From positions 62,001 to 126,000 of the forward strand of contig JBMNGF010000015.1 in assembly GCA_050949745.1 (NCBI GenBank): a stretch of 64,000 nucleotides of DNA, in the 5' to 3' direction. Each line of letters begins with the position of its first letter. The first letter of the stretch is position 1. The position numbers were made by a program, and so were the translations under genes. Of this stretch, positions 9,196 through 17,905 are shown piece after piece. The notes under the pieces are model-generated. The model ran no database searches. It was not told where the DNA came from and was given only the letters and a program-made list of their open reading frames with translations. Source of the DNA: Syntrophaceticus sp050949745. GTDB taxonomy: Bacteria > Bacillota > DSM-12270 > Thermacetogeniales > Thermacetogeniaceae.

Positions 9196-9675
9196 CTATT
9201 TTTGCCATGATGGTGTTGGGTTATTGTCTTTTTGTTCAGCATAGACTACGAACTGCAGTTCTCCTTCTGCACCTTGGTATTCATTGTTTGCTTCTAAGGG
9301 AAGAGTAACTGTGAAGTTTAATGTCGTTTCTTCACCTTCAGACAGGCTTCCTTGGCTTTTTCCGATTTCCACTTCAGCTGGTGTTTCTCCCGCAAACAAG
9401 TCGCCGCTGGCTAATGCTTCTGCGTTATACCAGATGTCCAATGTTCCATTGTTGGCAACTGTAAATTCACCTTCTACTGTATCACCAGGGGCGATATTAC
9501 TTAGATCACTGCTATTGATGATTGCAGTATCTTCTGCATTTACAGCTACTGTTCCGGTAATATAGTCTCCCGCATCAGTGCTCCCCCTAGCTGTAAACAT
9601 GGCCGCTGTTGCTCCTCCTATGATCCCTGCTGCCAGGGCAATAACCAACATGCTACTTAATATTTTGGATTTCAT
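9196..9675 (-). CDS. CalY/TasA-like secreted protein (camelysin family)
   Basis: 159-residue exported protein. The N-terminus (MKSKILSSMLVIALAAG, then GGATAAMFTARGSTDAGDY) is the typical SipW-cognate signal peptide, with AMFT followed by a short polar stretch. The mature part is a beta-rich DUF-type domain with SDLSNIAPGDTVEGEFTVAN, usual for TasA/CalY relatives that form biofilm fibres or act as surface proteins. Start ATG has a clear GGGAGGGA site. It lies 0.65 kb upstream of the sipW cluster on the same strand and downstream of the BTAD regulator gene. Fibre formation is inferred from the family, not shown here. Confidence 0.85.
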   Translation of the reverse strand: MKSKILSSMLVIALAAGIIGGATAAMFTARGSTDAGDYITGTVAVNAEDTAIINSSDLSNIAPGDTVEGEFTVANNGTLDIWYNAEALASGDLFAGETPAEVEIGKSQGSLSEGEETTLNFTVTLPLEANNEYQGAEGELQFVVYAEQKDNNPTPSWQK

Positions 9676-10036
9676 TTTTATCCCTCCCTTATGTTTATCT
9701 TCTTAAGGAGCCGGGTTCCTCTAGATCTTTTTATACTGAATACTCATTCTGTGTTTGTTATAAGTATCAGAAGAAACAGGCTGCATTGTGCCGAATTAAT
9801 TTGTTGTTGAATAAATAATAACAGCCTGCTGTCATAACATAGTTACAAAGGAATATTCTTTCAATAACAATACGATAACATTTCAATTACATGAGCGGTT
9901 ATGTAATTTTCGCTGTAATTCATGAAAAATAATAAACACGGTCTCTGTCTTCCTCAAATTTGACACCTAGCTCTTAAAAACACCGTTGTGCATACCACGA
10001 TATATTTATCAACATAGATGCCTGCGTAATACAAAG

Positions 10037-10073
10037 TAAAAACCGCGGTGTCTATTCTTAGATACCGCGGTTC
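10037..10073 (-). terminator. Rho-independent terminator of the BTAD regulator gene
   Basis: Hairpin with 14-base arms AACCGCGGTGTCTA and TAGATACCGCGGTT, followed on the minus strand by TTTTTA. It lies 130 bases beyond the regulator stop codon. Confidence 0.85.
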
Positions 10074-10202
10074 CAAACCTTTTACTGTTCATTTATTCTT
10101 TTATTACCGAACCTTTGCTCTTTGTTTTTGATTTTATGAGATGGACGTTGGGTTCGGGCGTTCGGGAGATTCAGAAAATATCGGTTCCATTTTCCTTTCC
10201 CT

Positions 10203-11444
10203 TTATTCGGCAAGTTTTTCAGCTGGCAATAATGGCTGTAATCTAGAGAAAACTGTCAAACATTGATTATCTCCATCCCAAATTTTCCAAAATCCATCCT
10301 CTATTCTTTCAATTATCTTGGTTTTTTTGGCGTTGTCAACATCTGTATTTAATAAACATAAGTATTGGGAGTCATTTAACCGAGTAAATACATCAGTTCT
10401 GTTTAAACGGGAAGCTAAGACCCTTTGCAGGTGGTCCATTGCATCCATCCCAATTTGACGGCCGTTAGGGCCGACACCAATCAATGTAAACATGCCGATG
10501 CAAATATATGGGTTCGCCCGCCGCTGCTCCAGTTGATACAGTGCCCGAAAAATAACCGAATCGCAATAGAAAGCTTCGTCACCTACAGAAGACTCTCGTA
10601 AACCATTTTGAATTGAGGTAAGATCGTGTTCTGCAATACCATCCTCTGAATGTATAATCTTATACAGGTGACTCATTTTATTGGAAGGATTAATACCCAT
10701 ATCTCGACAAAATGTATCAAAAACGTTTCCGTAATGGGATATTGCTAGTTTTTTTCTACCCTGGGCTAATAAGGCTTCTATATATAGGATATGAATTTGC
10801 TCTACACAGGGATCAATATCTATTGCTTTTTCACAGAGTGTAATTATTTCATCATACTGATTTTTTTCGTTTAAGAGTTCACCTAAGCTGATCACACATT
10901 CTAAATAAAGCCGATTGTAATAATGCCGTTGAATTACTGTCCATTCACTATAAGTATCCTCAGGAAGATATTCTCCTTTATATAATAGTACAGCTTTTTG
11001 CAGCAGCTCGATGGCATCTGTTGGATTTTCCTGTTTCAAACTCTCCGCCTGTTGGCAGAGCTGTTCGAATTCATCGGCATCCAGCCAGTATTTACACTTC
11101 TTGTTCCATCGATAAGAACCCTGGTCAAACAATATAAAGTTTTCTCCAGGTTCTCCAGTTGAAGAGGCCAAAAATTGCCGCAGTCTATATACCTGAGTAC
11201 GCACTGCACTTTTGGCATCTGCATATTCCTGCTCCGGCCATAGCTTTTCTACTAACATCTCAGGTAGTACGCTTTGTTCTCTGTTGGTAAGCAGATATTT
11301 AAACAGCTCCCACATTCGGTAAGATCTACTTGCCTCTCGAGTTAAGGCCTTTTCTCTGTACTTAACCTGGAACTTGCCCAGTGTCGTTATTTCCAAGACG
11401 GCTTGACTGTTTACTCTCTCCCTATTCTGTTGTAATTTCTCCAA
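10203..11444 (-). CDS. BTAD-domain (SARP/AfsR-like) transcriptional regulator
   Basis: About 413 residues. The N-terminal winged-helix domain (ITTLGKFQVKYREKALTRE, LFKYLLTNREQSVLPEMLVE, SAVRTQVYRLRQFL) is followed from about residue 130 by a helical bacterial transcriptional activation domain with TPR-like pairs (AIELLQKAVLLYKGEYLPE, ITLCEKAIDIDP). The last ~120 residues are a further domain I do not recognise, possibly a degenerate nucleotide-cyclase-like fold. The TTG at 11444 has a GAGGAGG site six bases upstream; the TTG five codons earlier overlaps that site. It lies upstream of the CalY/SipW genes in the same orientation, and such regulators often control the adjacent exported proteins. 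That link is inference. Confidence 0.85.
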   Translation of the reverse strand: MEKLQQNRERVNSQAVLEITTLGKFQVKYREKALTREASRSYRMWELFKYLLTNREQSVLPEMLVEKLWPEQEYADAKSAVRTQVYRLRQFLASSTGEPGENFILFDQGSYRWNKKCKYWLDADEFEQLCQQAESLKQENPTDAIELLQKAVLLYKGEYLPEDTYSEWTVIQRHYYNRLYLECVISLGELLNEKNQYDEIITLCEKAIDIDPCVEQIHILYIEALLAQGRKKLAISHYGNVFDTFCRDMGINPSNKMSHLYKIIHSEDGIAEHDLTSIQNGLRESSVGDEAFYCDSVIFRALYQLEQRRANPYICIGMFTLIGVGPNGRQIGMDAMDHLQRVLASRLNRTDVFTRLNDSQYLCLLNTDVDNAKKTKIIERIEDGFWKIWDGDNQCLTVFSRLQPLLPAEKLAE

Positions 11445-12151
11445 GGTGTTCCTCCTCAACCCTCAGTATGCTAACATACCGTAATAGACTAGCATAAAAA
11501 ATGGAATGCGGGACCAATAAGGTAATTAAGATACTTCTTACCATTATAACATTATATTCCCTAAAGAAGATGCTTTAAGTAAGGTGTAAGTAGGGTGCCT
11601 GGCACCGTTTATGCAGTTTATGCATCCAATTATACATATTAGATTTAATTTGCTATATTACTACATTTATTGCGTCAATTGATGCCAATCAATGGGTTGC
11701 AAAACGCACTTTTCATAGTGCTGGTGTCTATTATGTCAACTTGGTCTTATTTGGTGTCTTATTTGGTGCCTGGCACCATTTATGCAGTTTATTCATTCGT
11801 TTATGCATTGCGGACGAAGCGGGATGCGGAATGGTTGTTTTGTTATGATGTGGTGTAGGGCGGGGGTTGGATGGGGAAACCGGGGTTGGTTATTTTGTTG
11901 CGTTTTGTTGTGAGCGGGGTCATGAGGGTCATGACGGGTTTCTAAGTTGGTACTGCTTATGAGGCAGTATATTCAATGTTAACGAAGGTTTTTTTTAGAA
12001 ATAGTAGAATGAATAATCAAGTGCCTGGCACCATTTATGTACTAATTTTTATAAAAAGACGCATAATATTTCTGGCGTCAGGGGATGCGGCAGAAAATAA
12101 CAAAAATGGCGGCGTCAATTGCCGCAGTGTTATTAGAAGGAGGAGATACTA
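11445..12151. repeat. 0.7 kb non-coding stretch with three family-A repeats
   Basis: Copies of GGTGCCTGGCACC at 11594-11606 and 11765-11777, and a one-base variant at 12021-12032. The first carries the full ATTTATGCAGTTTATGCAT-like tail and the TTATACATATTAGATTTAA extension. No gene. Confidence 0.7.
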
Positions 12152-12967
12152 ATTTTAAAACAACTGCTCCGGGGAAAAATTATTATCAACGATCACAGGG
12201 TTAATGAGTATATAGAACAGCACTACAATTCTTTTAAAAATGAGAGGTTGAAGGACTTAAAAATCTATTTCACAGATGAAGGTCTGCGCCTTTGTGCTCT
12301 CATAAAGCTACATGACATGCTGCCCGAGATTTCAGCAGAAGCAATCCTTGTCCTTGAGTCATTTGACTTCAAACCTGGGATGCACATTTTTATATTCAGG
12401 CTAAAAGGTCAGCCGGAGTTTAGTTTCCCAGAGCAGTCAAATAAGGTTTATGTGGGCTTTCTTCGTTACATTTTTGAGAATGTTGTAGGTCCAAAAAGAA
12501 TACTTGAGAGCATAGGCCGGGCATTAAATGAGATGGACTTTTTGATTTGGGATGAAGAAAGGGAAGGAAGGGTTACTCTCGATCTAGATAAACATCCGGA
12601 AGCCCAAAAGCTGTTTGCCAAAACAGTTCCTCTGATTGGTGTGAAAATTATCGATTATGTAGGAATAAGGGAGATTATTATCAGAAGAAGTGAAGTTGAG
12701 CTCAGACCAAAAATTCACGTGGATGAACTTCAATATCAGAGTGTCTTTGAACAGGCTGCGGATAAAGTCCGTAAAGAAATGAATGCTGCCTCAGCTATCG
12801 CATCTGACAAAAAACGAATTTTTAACCGCCTGCGGGAGAGAGTGAAACGGTATCCTGATGCACTCCAAGCTCATATAGAAAGGGAACTTCCAAAGCTAAA
12901 AGAAACCACTGGTAAAATTAGGGGGGGAAGCTCTGGGAAGGGATCAACTTTTTATGGGAGGCGATGA
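12152..12967 (+). CDS. Hypothetical protein with apparent ATT start
   Basis: About 271 residues, family not recognised. The frame is open from 12137 and the only well-placed start after a very strong AGGAGGAG site (12138-12146) is ATT at 12152, giving a protein that begins (M)LKQLLRGK. A TTG at 12248 would lose 32 conserved-looking residues and has no ribosome binding site. The middle is alpha/beta (GLRLCALIKLHDMLP, MHIFIFRLKG); the last 80 residues are highly charged, probably a helical or coiled segment with basic stretches (KKRIFNRLRERVKR). The stop overlaps the start of the DUF1232 gene by four bases, so the two are translationally coupled. Confidence 0.7.
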   Translation: MLKQLLRGKIIINDHRVNEYIEQHYNSFKNERLKDLKIYFTDEGLRLCALIKLHDMLPEISAEAILVLESFDFKPGMHIFIFRLKGQPEFSFPEQSNKVYVGFLRYIFENVVGPKRILESIGRALNEMDFLIWDEEREGRVTLDLDKHPEAQKLFAKTVPLIGVKIIDYVGIREIIIRRSEVELRPKIHVDELQYQSVFEQAADKVRKEMNAASAIASDKKRIFNRLRERVKRYPDALQAHIERELPKLKETTGKIRGGSSGKGSTFYGRR

Positions 12968-13257
12968 GAGATCCGAATGTGCCTCAGGAAGCCAAGTATA
13001 CAGCTATTGCTGCCCTGCTTTACTTTGTCAGCCCTATTGACCTTATTTCCGACATTTTACCCGGGGGTTATGTAGATGATGGTGTGGTTCTTGCGTTAGC
13101 CGTGAAGGCGGTAAAAGAAATCCTGGTTCGCCATCAGTACAACATAAGTGCAGGCGCAAGTGGCATGCATGACATGGGTGACGATGAAACTGACAGAACC
13201 GATGCCGGAAACCGATGCCGGGACAGTTCTTTTGCACATGAAACGGGGGGGGTGTGA
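12964..13257 (+). CDS. DUF1232 (YkvA-like) small membrane-associated protein
   Basis: 97 residues. The DUF1232 signature YTAIAALLYFVSPIDLISDILPG, then DDGVVLALAVKAV, is clear and forms two hydrophobic helices around the conserved SPIDLIPD-type motif. Function of the family is unknown. ATG overlaps the stop of the upstream gene in ATGA. The terminator at 13305-13332 ends this two-gene unit. Confidence 0.85.
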   Translation: MRDPNVPQEAKYTAIAALLYFVSPIDLISDILPGGYVDDGVVLALAVKAVKEILVRHQYNISAGASGMHDMGDDETDRTDAGNRCRDSSFAHETGGV

Positions 13258-13304
13258 GTGTGATAGTGTGATAGGGGGATGGCAGACTGTGTTATAAATG
13301 TGAT

Positions 13305-13332
13305 GCGGGAATGTCCTTTTGTCCCGTTTTTT
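13305..13332 (+). terminator. Rho-independent terminator after the DUF1232 gene
   Basis: CGGGA...TCCCG stem at 13306-13326 followed by a run of T. The stem-loop also resembles the other 'GGGAA...GTCCC' hairpin repeats of the window. Confidence 0.65.
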
Positions 13333-13534
13333 TCCAAAACGTCAGTAGGTGTCTGTCATTGGGATGTGTTCATGCATCCAGGTTGACATAATAGGTGCCT
13401 GGCACCATTTATGCAGTTTATGCATTCTTTTATGCAATCCATAGGGCGCCAGGATAGCAGTGGTTGGCAGATGCTGGCATAGATGGTTATTGGGACATGT
13501 CATGGAGCGTCTCTAACCCAGCTCTAACCTCGCT
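13333..13534. repeat. Intergenic region with a family-A repeat
   Basis: GGTGCCTGGCACC at 13394-13406 with the ATTTATGCAGTTTATGCAT tail, between convergent genes. A short direct repeat of 'ctctaac(c/t)' occurs near 13511-13540. Confidence 0.65.
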
Positions 13535-14320
13535 CTAACTGGTACTGCCTAATTCCATCATAAACTCCATTATGGCTTCATTTACAGCATCAGGGTTATC
13601 CAGGTTAGTTCCGTGCTGAGCGTTTGGGATTGTTTTTAGCTGAGAGTTTTGAATGTGTTCATGCATGTATGGCTGATGATAGTTTGTCATAGTATCATTG
13701 TCACCGATTAACAGAAGTGTTGGGCATTTTACTTTATGGAGATCGTTTTTGCTCTCCATGCGGGTGACAGCGGACCATACTCTGTTCCAGTTATCATGAG
13801 AAATCATTGAAAAGGCCTCAGATATATATTGAAGATTTGAGGTGTTAAACTTGGACAGCATTTTGCCCTGTATTTTACCGATCGTTTGTTTGGGCAATAA
13901 TTTGCTGCTGAAGCGATTAATTGGTATGCATATTTTTTCATACAGATTAAATGTATTACTACAGGGTGTGCCGATAAGTATTAGACCTTTCACTCTTTCA
14001 GGATACCTAATTGCAGTTTGTAAGGAAATATGTCCACCCATTGAAAGGCCACACAGCACAGCATTCGCCAAATTGAGATAATCCATTAAAGCAATTAAAT
14101 CAGCACTGAAATCTTCTGGGTCCACAGGGCCATTGGGTAGAGATGAGTAGCCATGTCCTCTTACGTCCCATGTGATTATTTTATAATAATTCTTTAGAAA
14201 CTCCACTTGACTATTCCATTGATAATGATTCCATGATGCACCATGTGTGAAAATGATGGGCAAACCATCTCCAGATACTTGATAAAATAATGTCGCTTCA
14301 TTGCTTTTAAATTCAGGCAT
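13535..14320 (-). CDS. Alpha/beta hydrolase
   Basis: 261-residue hydrolase. Oxyanion motif FTHGASWNHYQW near residues 24-35, nucleophile elbow GLSMGGH (Ser as GxSxG), acidic residue in LIGDNDTM and the catalytic His in NAQHGTNLDNP. The start is ATG at 14320, preceded by AAAGGAGTG with 8-9 base spacing; the open frame extends 37 codons further but without a better site. The substrate is unknown. It resembles 3-oxoadipate enol-lactonase/BioH-like hydrolases, but no pathway partners are nearby. A second, different hydrolase is encoded at 25.4-26.3 kb. Confidence 0.85.
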   Translation of the reverse strand: MPEFKSNEATLFYQVSGDGLPIIFTHGASWNHYQWNSQVEFLKNYYKIITWDVRGHGYSSLPNGPVDPEDFSADLIALMDYLNLANAVLCGLSMGGHISLQTAIRYPERVKGLILIGTPCSNTFNLYEKICIPINRFSSKLLPKQTIGKIQGKMLSKFNTSNLQYISEAFSMISHDNWNRVWSAVTRMESKNDLHKVKCPTLLLIGDNDTMTNYHQPYMHEHIQNSQLKTIPNAQHGTNLDNPDAVNEAIMEFMMELGSTS

Positions 14321-14447
14321 CTGATACACTCCTTTTCCGCGGAATGGAAGGCTGTCCTTAATTTCATTATAAGTGTAGATTGGGCGTCTGTCACGACTTA
14401 TGCGAGAATGAAAGAACTCTTGTTGGAACAAATACTTGACCAGATAC

Positions 14448-14627
14448 TTAGGTGCTATCCTTAATAAGTCCGCCTATCAAACCCACTAATGAAAAAATTG
14501 TATAATATCCTGCGATACTGATTTGCTTCCCTGTTAACTCGAAAATACCTTGAATAATAAGAGAATCTCCACCAAAAAGCGAGACCAACCAGCCAACTAT
14601 CAAACCAGATATTAATCCTATGAGCAT
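14448..14627 (-). CDS. Small membrane protein (two hydrophobic segments)
   Basis: 59 residues from the ATG at 14627, preceded by a GGGGGTGAG site. Two hydrophobic helices (LIGLISGLIVGWLVSLF and YYTIFSLVGLIGGLI) are separated by a short polar linker. The glycine-rich pattern resembles GlsB/YeaQ/YmgE transglycosylase-associated proteins, but I cannot confirm the family. A 30-codon longer in-frame version starting at 14717 is possible. It lies upstream of the alpha/beta hydrolase gene on the same strand. Confidence 0.55.
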   Translation of the reverse strand: MLIGLISGLIVGWLVSLFGGDSLIIQGIFELTGKQISIAGYYTIFSLVGLIGGLIKDST

Positions 14628-15126
14628 ATACTCACCCCCAGATCCAAAGAAAATTAAACCTGTCGTATTCAGGCAGCCAAAGCAATTATTCAAAGACAGC
14701 TGTTCTACCTGTTTCATGTTTTCTATATATTTATGTTAACATAACTGATTTAAGTGAGGAAGAACGTTATGGTAGAAGACAACAATGGATTTGAGGCTAC
14801 TTTTTGGGAAGTAATAATTTGGGTATATTATTAAGATAGAGGTTACCGCTCTCTTTTGTCGAAATAGAAAAAGGTTTTAATGGTTTTAAAGGAAATAGGT
14901 AGGGGGGATACTTATTAGCCGGCCTTACTCTGTAGGAAACAGCGTTTCAGTGAATTTCTTTGGGTAGGGGGGGTATCTATGAACTGGCCTCACAGTGGCA
15001 AAACTCCAGAACCTGATGCGTTGTCGAACAGGTGAGGGTATATCAGAAAAATTTACAAAAACAGTCCGAACGTAAATTCGCCATATCCCCAAAATTATTC
15101 AATAACATTTTTAAGGAGGAAATTAA
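14628..15126. other. 0.5 kb stretch without a gene
   Basis: A phrase is imperfectly duplicated: 'ggtagggggg(g)ata..tta..agccggcct' near 14901-14926 and again near 14965-14990. The second copy precedes the cyclophilin ribosome binding site by ~130 bases and may be part of its promoter region. Nothing else seen. Confidence 0.35.
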
Positions 15127-15603
15127 GTGACCGAAAATCAGAACCAAAATCACGAAGGAACGGAGCAGCAGGAACCAGTATCCCATAATGTTACCATCGA
15201 AACCACTAAGGGGCGGATTGTGCTTGAAGTCTACCCCGAGTTGATGCCAATCACTGTTGCAAACTTCGACAAATTAGTGCAGTCCGGCTTTTATAACGGA
15301 CTCAAGTTTCACAGGGTGGAGGATTGGGTGATCCAGGGGGGCGATCCGAAGGGCAACGGTACTGGTGGCCCTGGCTGGACGATCAAGTTGGAGACCAACC
15401 CGCAGCTCAAGAACCTTCGGGGAGCGGTGGCTATGGCTCGAGCTATGGATCCCAACTCCGCCGGATCACAGTTTTATATCTTAAAAACAGATGCTTCTTG
15501 GCTCGATGGACAATATGCCGTCTTCGGTAAGGTGACTGAGGGGATGGACGTAGTTGACCAGATCCAGATTGGCGACATTATGGAGACAGTTACAGCAAAA
15601 TAA
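15127..15603 (+). CDS. Peptidyl-prolyl cis-trans isomerase, cyclophilin type
   Basis: 158-residue protein folding catalyst that isomerises X-Pro bonds. The cyclophilin domain spans almost the whole protein: VANFDKLVQSGFYNGLKFHRVEDWVIQGGDPKGNGTGGPG, with the catalytic Arg in FHRV and the substrate-binding GSQFYI. A short Gln/Asn/Glu-rich N-terminus without a signal peptide indicates the cytoplasm. The start is GTG at 15127 with AAGGAGGA seven bases upstream. It stands alone with its own terminator at 15678-15705. Confidence 0.92.
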   Translation: MTENQNQNHEGTEQQEPVSHNVTIETTKGRIVLEVYPELMPITVANFDKLVQSGFYNGLKFHRVEDWVIQGGDPKGNGTGGPGWTIKLETNPQLKNLRGAVAMARAMDPNSAGSQFYILKTDASWLDGQYAVFGKVTEGMDVVDQIQIGDIMETVTAK

Positions 15604-15677
15604 CGGTGCCTGGCACCATTTATGCACTTTATGCATGACGATATGCACATATGTAAAAAATGGTATGACATATTTTG
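15604..15677 (+). repeat. Family-A repeat after the cyclophilin gene
   Basis: GGTGCCTGGCACC at 15605-15617, two bases after the stop codon, with the ATTTATGCACTTTATGCAT tail. It could form a hairpin in the 3' end of the mRNA. Confidence 0.75.
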
Positions 15678-15705
15678 AGGAGCCTATTTTTCAGGCTCCT
15701 TTTCA
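15678..15705 (+). terminator. Rho-independent terminator of the cyclophilin gene
   Basis: Perfect 8-base stem AGGAGCCT/AGGCTCCT with a seven-base loop followed by TTTT. Confidence 0.85.
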
Positions 15706-15763
15706 GTGGCTGGTAGCAAGTTAGAAGGCGTTTCAAATGAGGTTATAGAATGCGGGGAAAGCA

Positions 15764-15800
15764 AGGTCAGGCCAGGGTGTCTATCAGCCTGGCCTGACCT
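15764..15800. repeat. Perfect 13-bp hairpin near the RAYT gene
   Basis: Arms AGGTCAGGCCAGG (15764-15776) and CCTGGCCTGACCT (15788-15800) enclose an 11-base loop. There is no T-run, so it is not a typical terminator. It lies 210 bases downstream of the RAYT transposase stop and may be a substrate hairpin of that transposase. Confidence 0.6.
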
Positions 15801-16012
15801 ATGATACCATTATAATAACTCCCAGGTGCGTGTCGCCACTAGGGCGTCTACCCAAGTGCCGCACCGGGTTAAATGGCGTTCCGAATAATGCTATTACTGC
15901 AGCAATACAGTCCAGGATGTTTATCCAGGTGCCTTGCACCGCTCTGCGGGCACAGCTCTGAGTGTCTATCCGCACCCATATCACTAATATAACCACCATT
16001 TACTGATTCTGT

Positions 16013-16651
16013 TCACCCATACCGAGCTCGAATCTCGGAGATAAACGAGTTAGTCCCTAGGATATCGTCGTATGTGACAAGGCCTTCTAATGAATCCTGT
16101 TCTGTCATTTTAGCGTGAACAAAACGTCGGTAGTTTTTCTGTGCTGGTTCAGACTCATGGCTGAACCAGCCGAGAACTGTGTCTTTATGAACTATATTAT
16201 GAATATCCTCTTCACCTATGTAAACTTTCATACTGCTCCATGTGTAGTGCTCCGGCAGTGACACTAAGTGAGCCCTGACTGGATTCAGATGGACGTATCG
16301 GCTCACATCCAAAAGATACGCAGACTTTTCCACCAACACGCTCCTGTATCTGCCTTGGAATAGATGGCCGCATGTTTTATACTTCGAGTGATACTTTTTT
16401 GAGTAGTAAGTATTCAGAGTGCGCATAGTATCGCTGATGTGGTGTTTGCTAGTTTCGACAACAAGGTGATAATGGTTACTCATTAGACAGTATGCATGTA
16501 TCTTGAGAGCGTGTTCTGTCACCAATTCCCTCAATTTATCCATGAATAATAAGCGGTCGTTCGGGTCCAGAAAAATATTCTGTCGGCTGTTTCCACGATT
16601 AGTTATGTGGTACGTTGCTCCCTCAAACCAGATACGCGGCTTTCGTCCCAT
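16013..16651 (-). CDS. REP-associated tyrosine transposase (RAYT, Y1/HUH type)
   Basis: 212-residue single-strand DNA transposase of the IS200/IS605-related TnpA_REP group, which cuts DNA at hairpins with a tyrosine and is linked to dispersed REP elements in other genomes. The HUH motif is HYH in LMSNHYHLVVE near residue 69; the catalytic tyrosine lies in LNTYYSKKY; the GRKPRIWFEGATYHITNRGN start and GRYRSVLVE and YVHLNPVRA blocks are typical. The ATG at 16651 follows GAGGTGG; the frame upstream is an extension. Family-A repeats flank it at 15605-15617 and 16771-16783 in the same orientation. It is intact, and no second IS200-type gene is present. Confidence 0.88.
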   Translation of the reverse strand: MGRKPRIWFEGATYHITNRGNSRQNIFLDPNDRLLFMDKLRELVTEHALKIHAYCLMSNHYHLVVETSKHHISDTMRTLNTYYSKKYHSKYKTCGHLFQGRYRSVLVEKSAYLLDVSRYVHLNPVRAHLVSLPEHYTWSSMKVYIGEEDIHNIVHKDTVLGWFSHESEPAQKNYRRFVHAKMTEQDSLEGLVTYDDILGTNSFISEIRARYG

Positions 16652-16723
16652 TATGCCACCTCGCTTTTGCAGTTTACCTTCAAACAAATTCCGTGTGGTG
16701 CCATAATAATAAATTCGTCCCAA

Positions 16724-17062
16724 ATGAGACTATTCCTGCCATAATTAATGGAAAAGTGATGGAAAGTGATGGTGCCTGGCACCATTTATGCAGTTTATAC
16801 ATGAGGGTATGCACATATGTCATATTATAGTGATAAGTTCGGTATTTGTCACCATCTATTTGGTCCATCTCTTTACCAATTTACAATTTAAAATTGTTCG
16901 AATACTTCTAGACTTGAAATCGGGCATTCTTTCCCAACTTATAATCATCTGGTAGGATTCAGGTAGGAATTTATAAGGGTTCTGCCGAATAATATATAGA
17001 ACTTCAGTTCTGTGATTTGTCTGATCGTTTATATTAATGAAAGGCGATTGAGGGATAAAACT
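16724..17062. repeat. Intergenic region with a family-A repeat
   Basis: GGTGCCTGGCACC at 16771-16783 with the ATTTATGCAGTTTATACATG tail. The rest lies upstream of the methyltransferase gene and should hold its promoter; no clear boxes seen. Confidence 0.65.
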
Positions 17063-17905
17063 GTGGCAAAAAACAAGTTGGTTGCACCTGTAGTAAAATG
17101 GGTGGGCGGTAAGCGCCAAATATTAGATGAGATAACGAAATATGTTCCTAAAACCTTTTCTACATATTATGAGCCTTTTCTTGGTGGGGGAGCTGTTTTG
17201 TTTGAGCTGCAGCCGAAGAAGGCTGTTGTGAACGACATAAATGCAGAATTAATGAACATTTATGTGGTTATAAAGGAAAATGTCGAAGAATTAATCGACG
17301 AACTGAAACAGCATAAAAATGAGAAAGAATACTTTTACAAGATAAGGGAACTGGACAGGGACAGGGAGCGGTACATTAGATTAACCCCGGTGCAGAGGGC
17401 ATCAAGGATAATTTATCTTAATAAAACGTGCTACAATGGCCTGTTCAGGGTCAACAAATCTGGCGAATTCAATGCCCCCTTTGGCAATTATAAAAATCCG
17501 AACATTGTGAATGAAACCACTTTAAGGTCTGTAAGCGCTTATTTCAATAAGGCTAAAATCAGATTCGCCTGCCAGGATTTCGAAGAGGCTCTAAAAAACG
17601 CGAGAAAAGGCGCTTTTGTTTATCTTGATCCACCGTATGATCCGGTTTCGGAAACAGCAAGTTTCACAGGCTATGATAAGGGTGGGTTTAACCGAGACGA
17701 GCAAATTAGGCTTAAACAGGTCTGCGACAAGCTGGATAAAAGGGGAATAAGATTCCTTTTATCGAATTCAGCCACAGATTTTATTTTGGATCTGTATAAG
17801 GATTATAGAATAGAAGTGATCAAGGCCAAACGGGCCATTAACTCCAAGGCTGATAAAAGAGGGGATGTTGACGAGGTACTGGTGATGAATTTTGAGCAGC
17901 AGTGA
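17063..17905 (+). CDS. DNA adenine methyltransferase, Dam/DpnM type
   Basis: 280-residue N6-adenine methylase. The SAM-binding region reads VKWVGGKRQILDEI and YYEPFLGGGAVLFEL, and the catalytic motif is DPPY in VYLDPPYDPVS near residue 190. The order and spacing match the D12 class, which includes M.DpnII and Dam and usually methylates GATC. The GTG at 17063 gives an N-terminus MAKNKLVAPVVKW that fits the family; a GTG 17 codons upstream is less likely. The next gene overlaps its end by 14 bases and encodes a probable restriction nuclease. GATC as target is inference from the family. Confidence 0.9.
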   Translation: MAKNKLVAPVVKWVGGKRQILDEITKYVPKTFSTYYEPFLGGGAVLFELQPKKAVVNDINAELMNIYVVIKENVEELIDELKQHKNEKEYFYKIRELDRDRERYIRLTPVQRASRIIYLNKTCYNGLFRVNKSGEFNAPFGNYKNPNIVNETTLRSVSAYFNKAKIRFACQDFEEALKNARKGAFVYLDPPYDPVSETASFTGYDKGGFNRDEQIRLKQVCDKLDKRGIRFLLSNSATDFILDLYKDYRIEVIKAKRAINSKADKRGDVDEVLVMNFEQQ

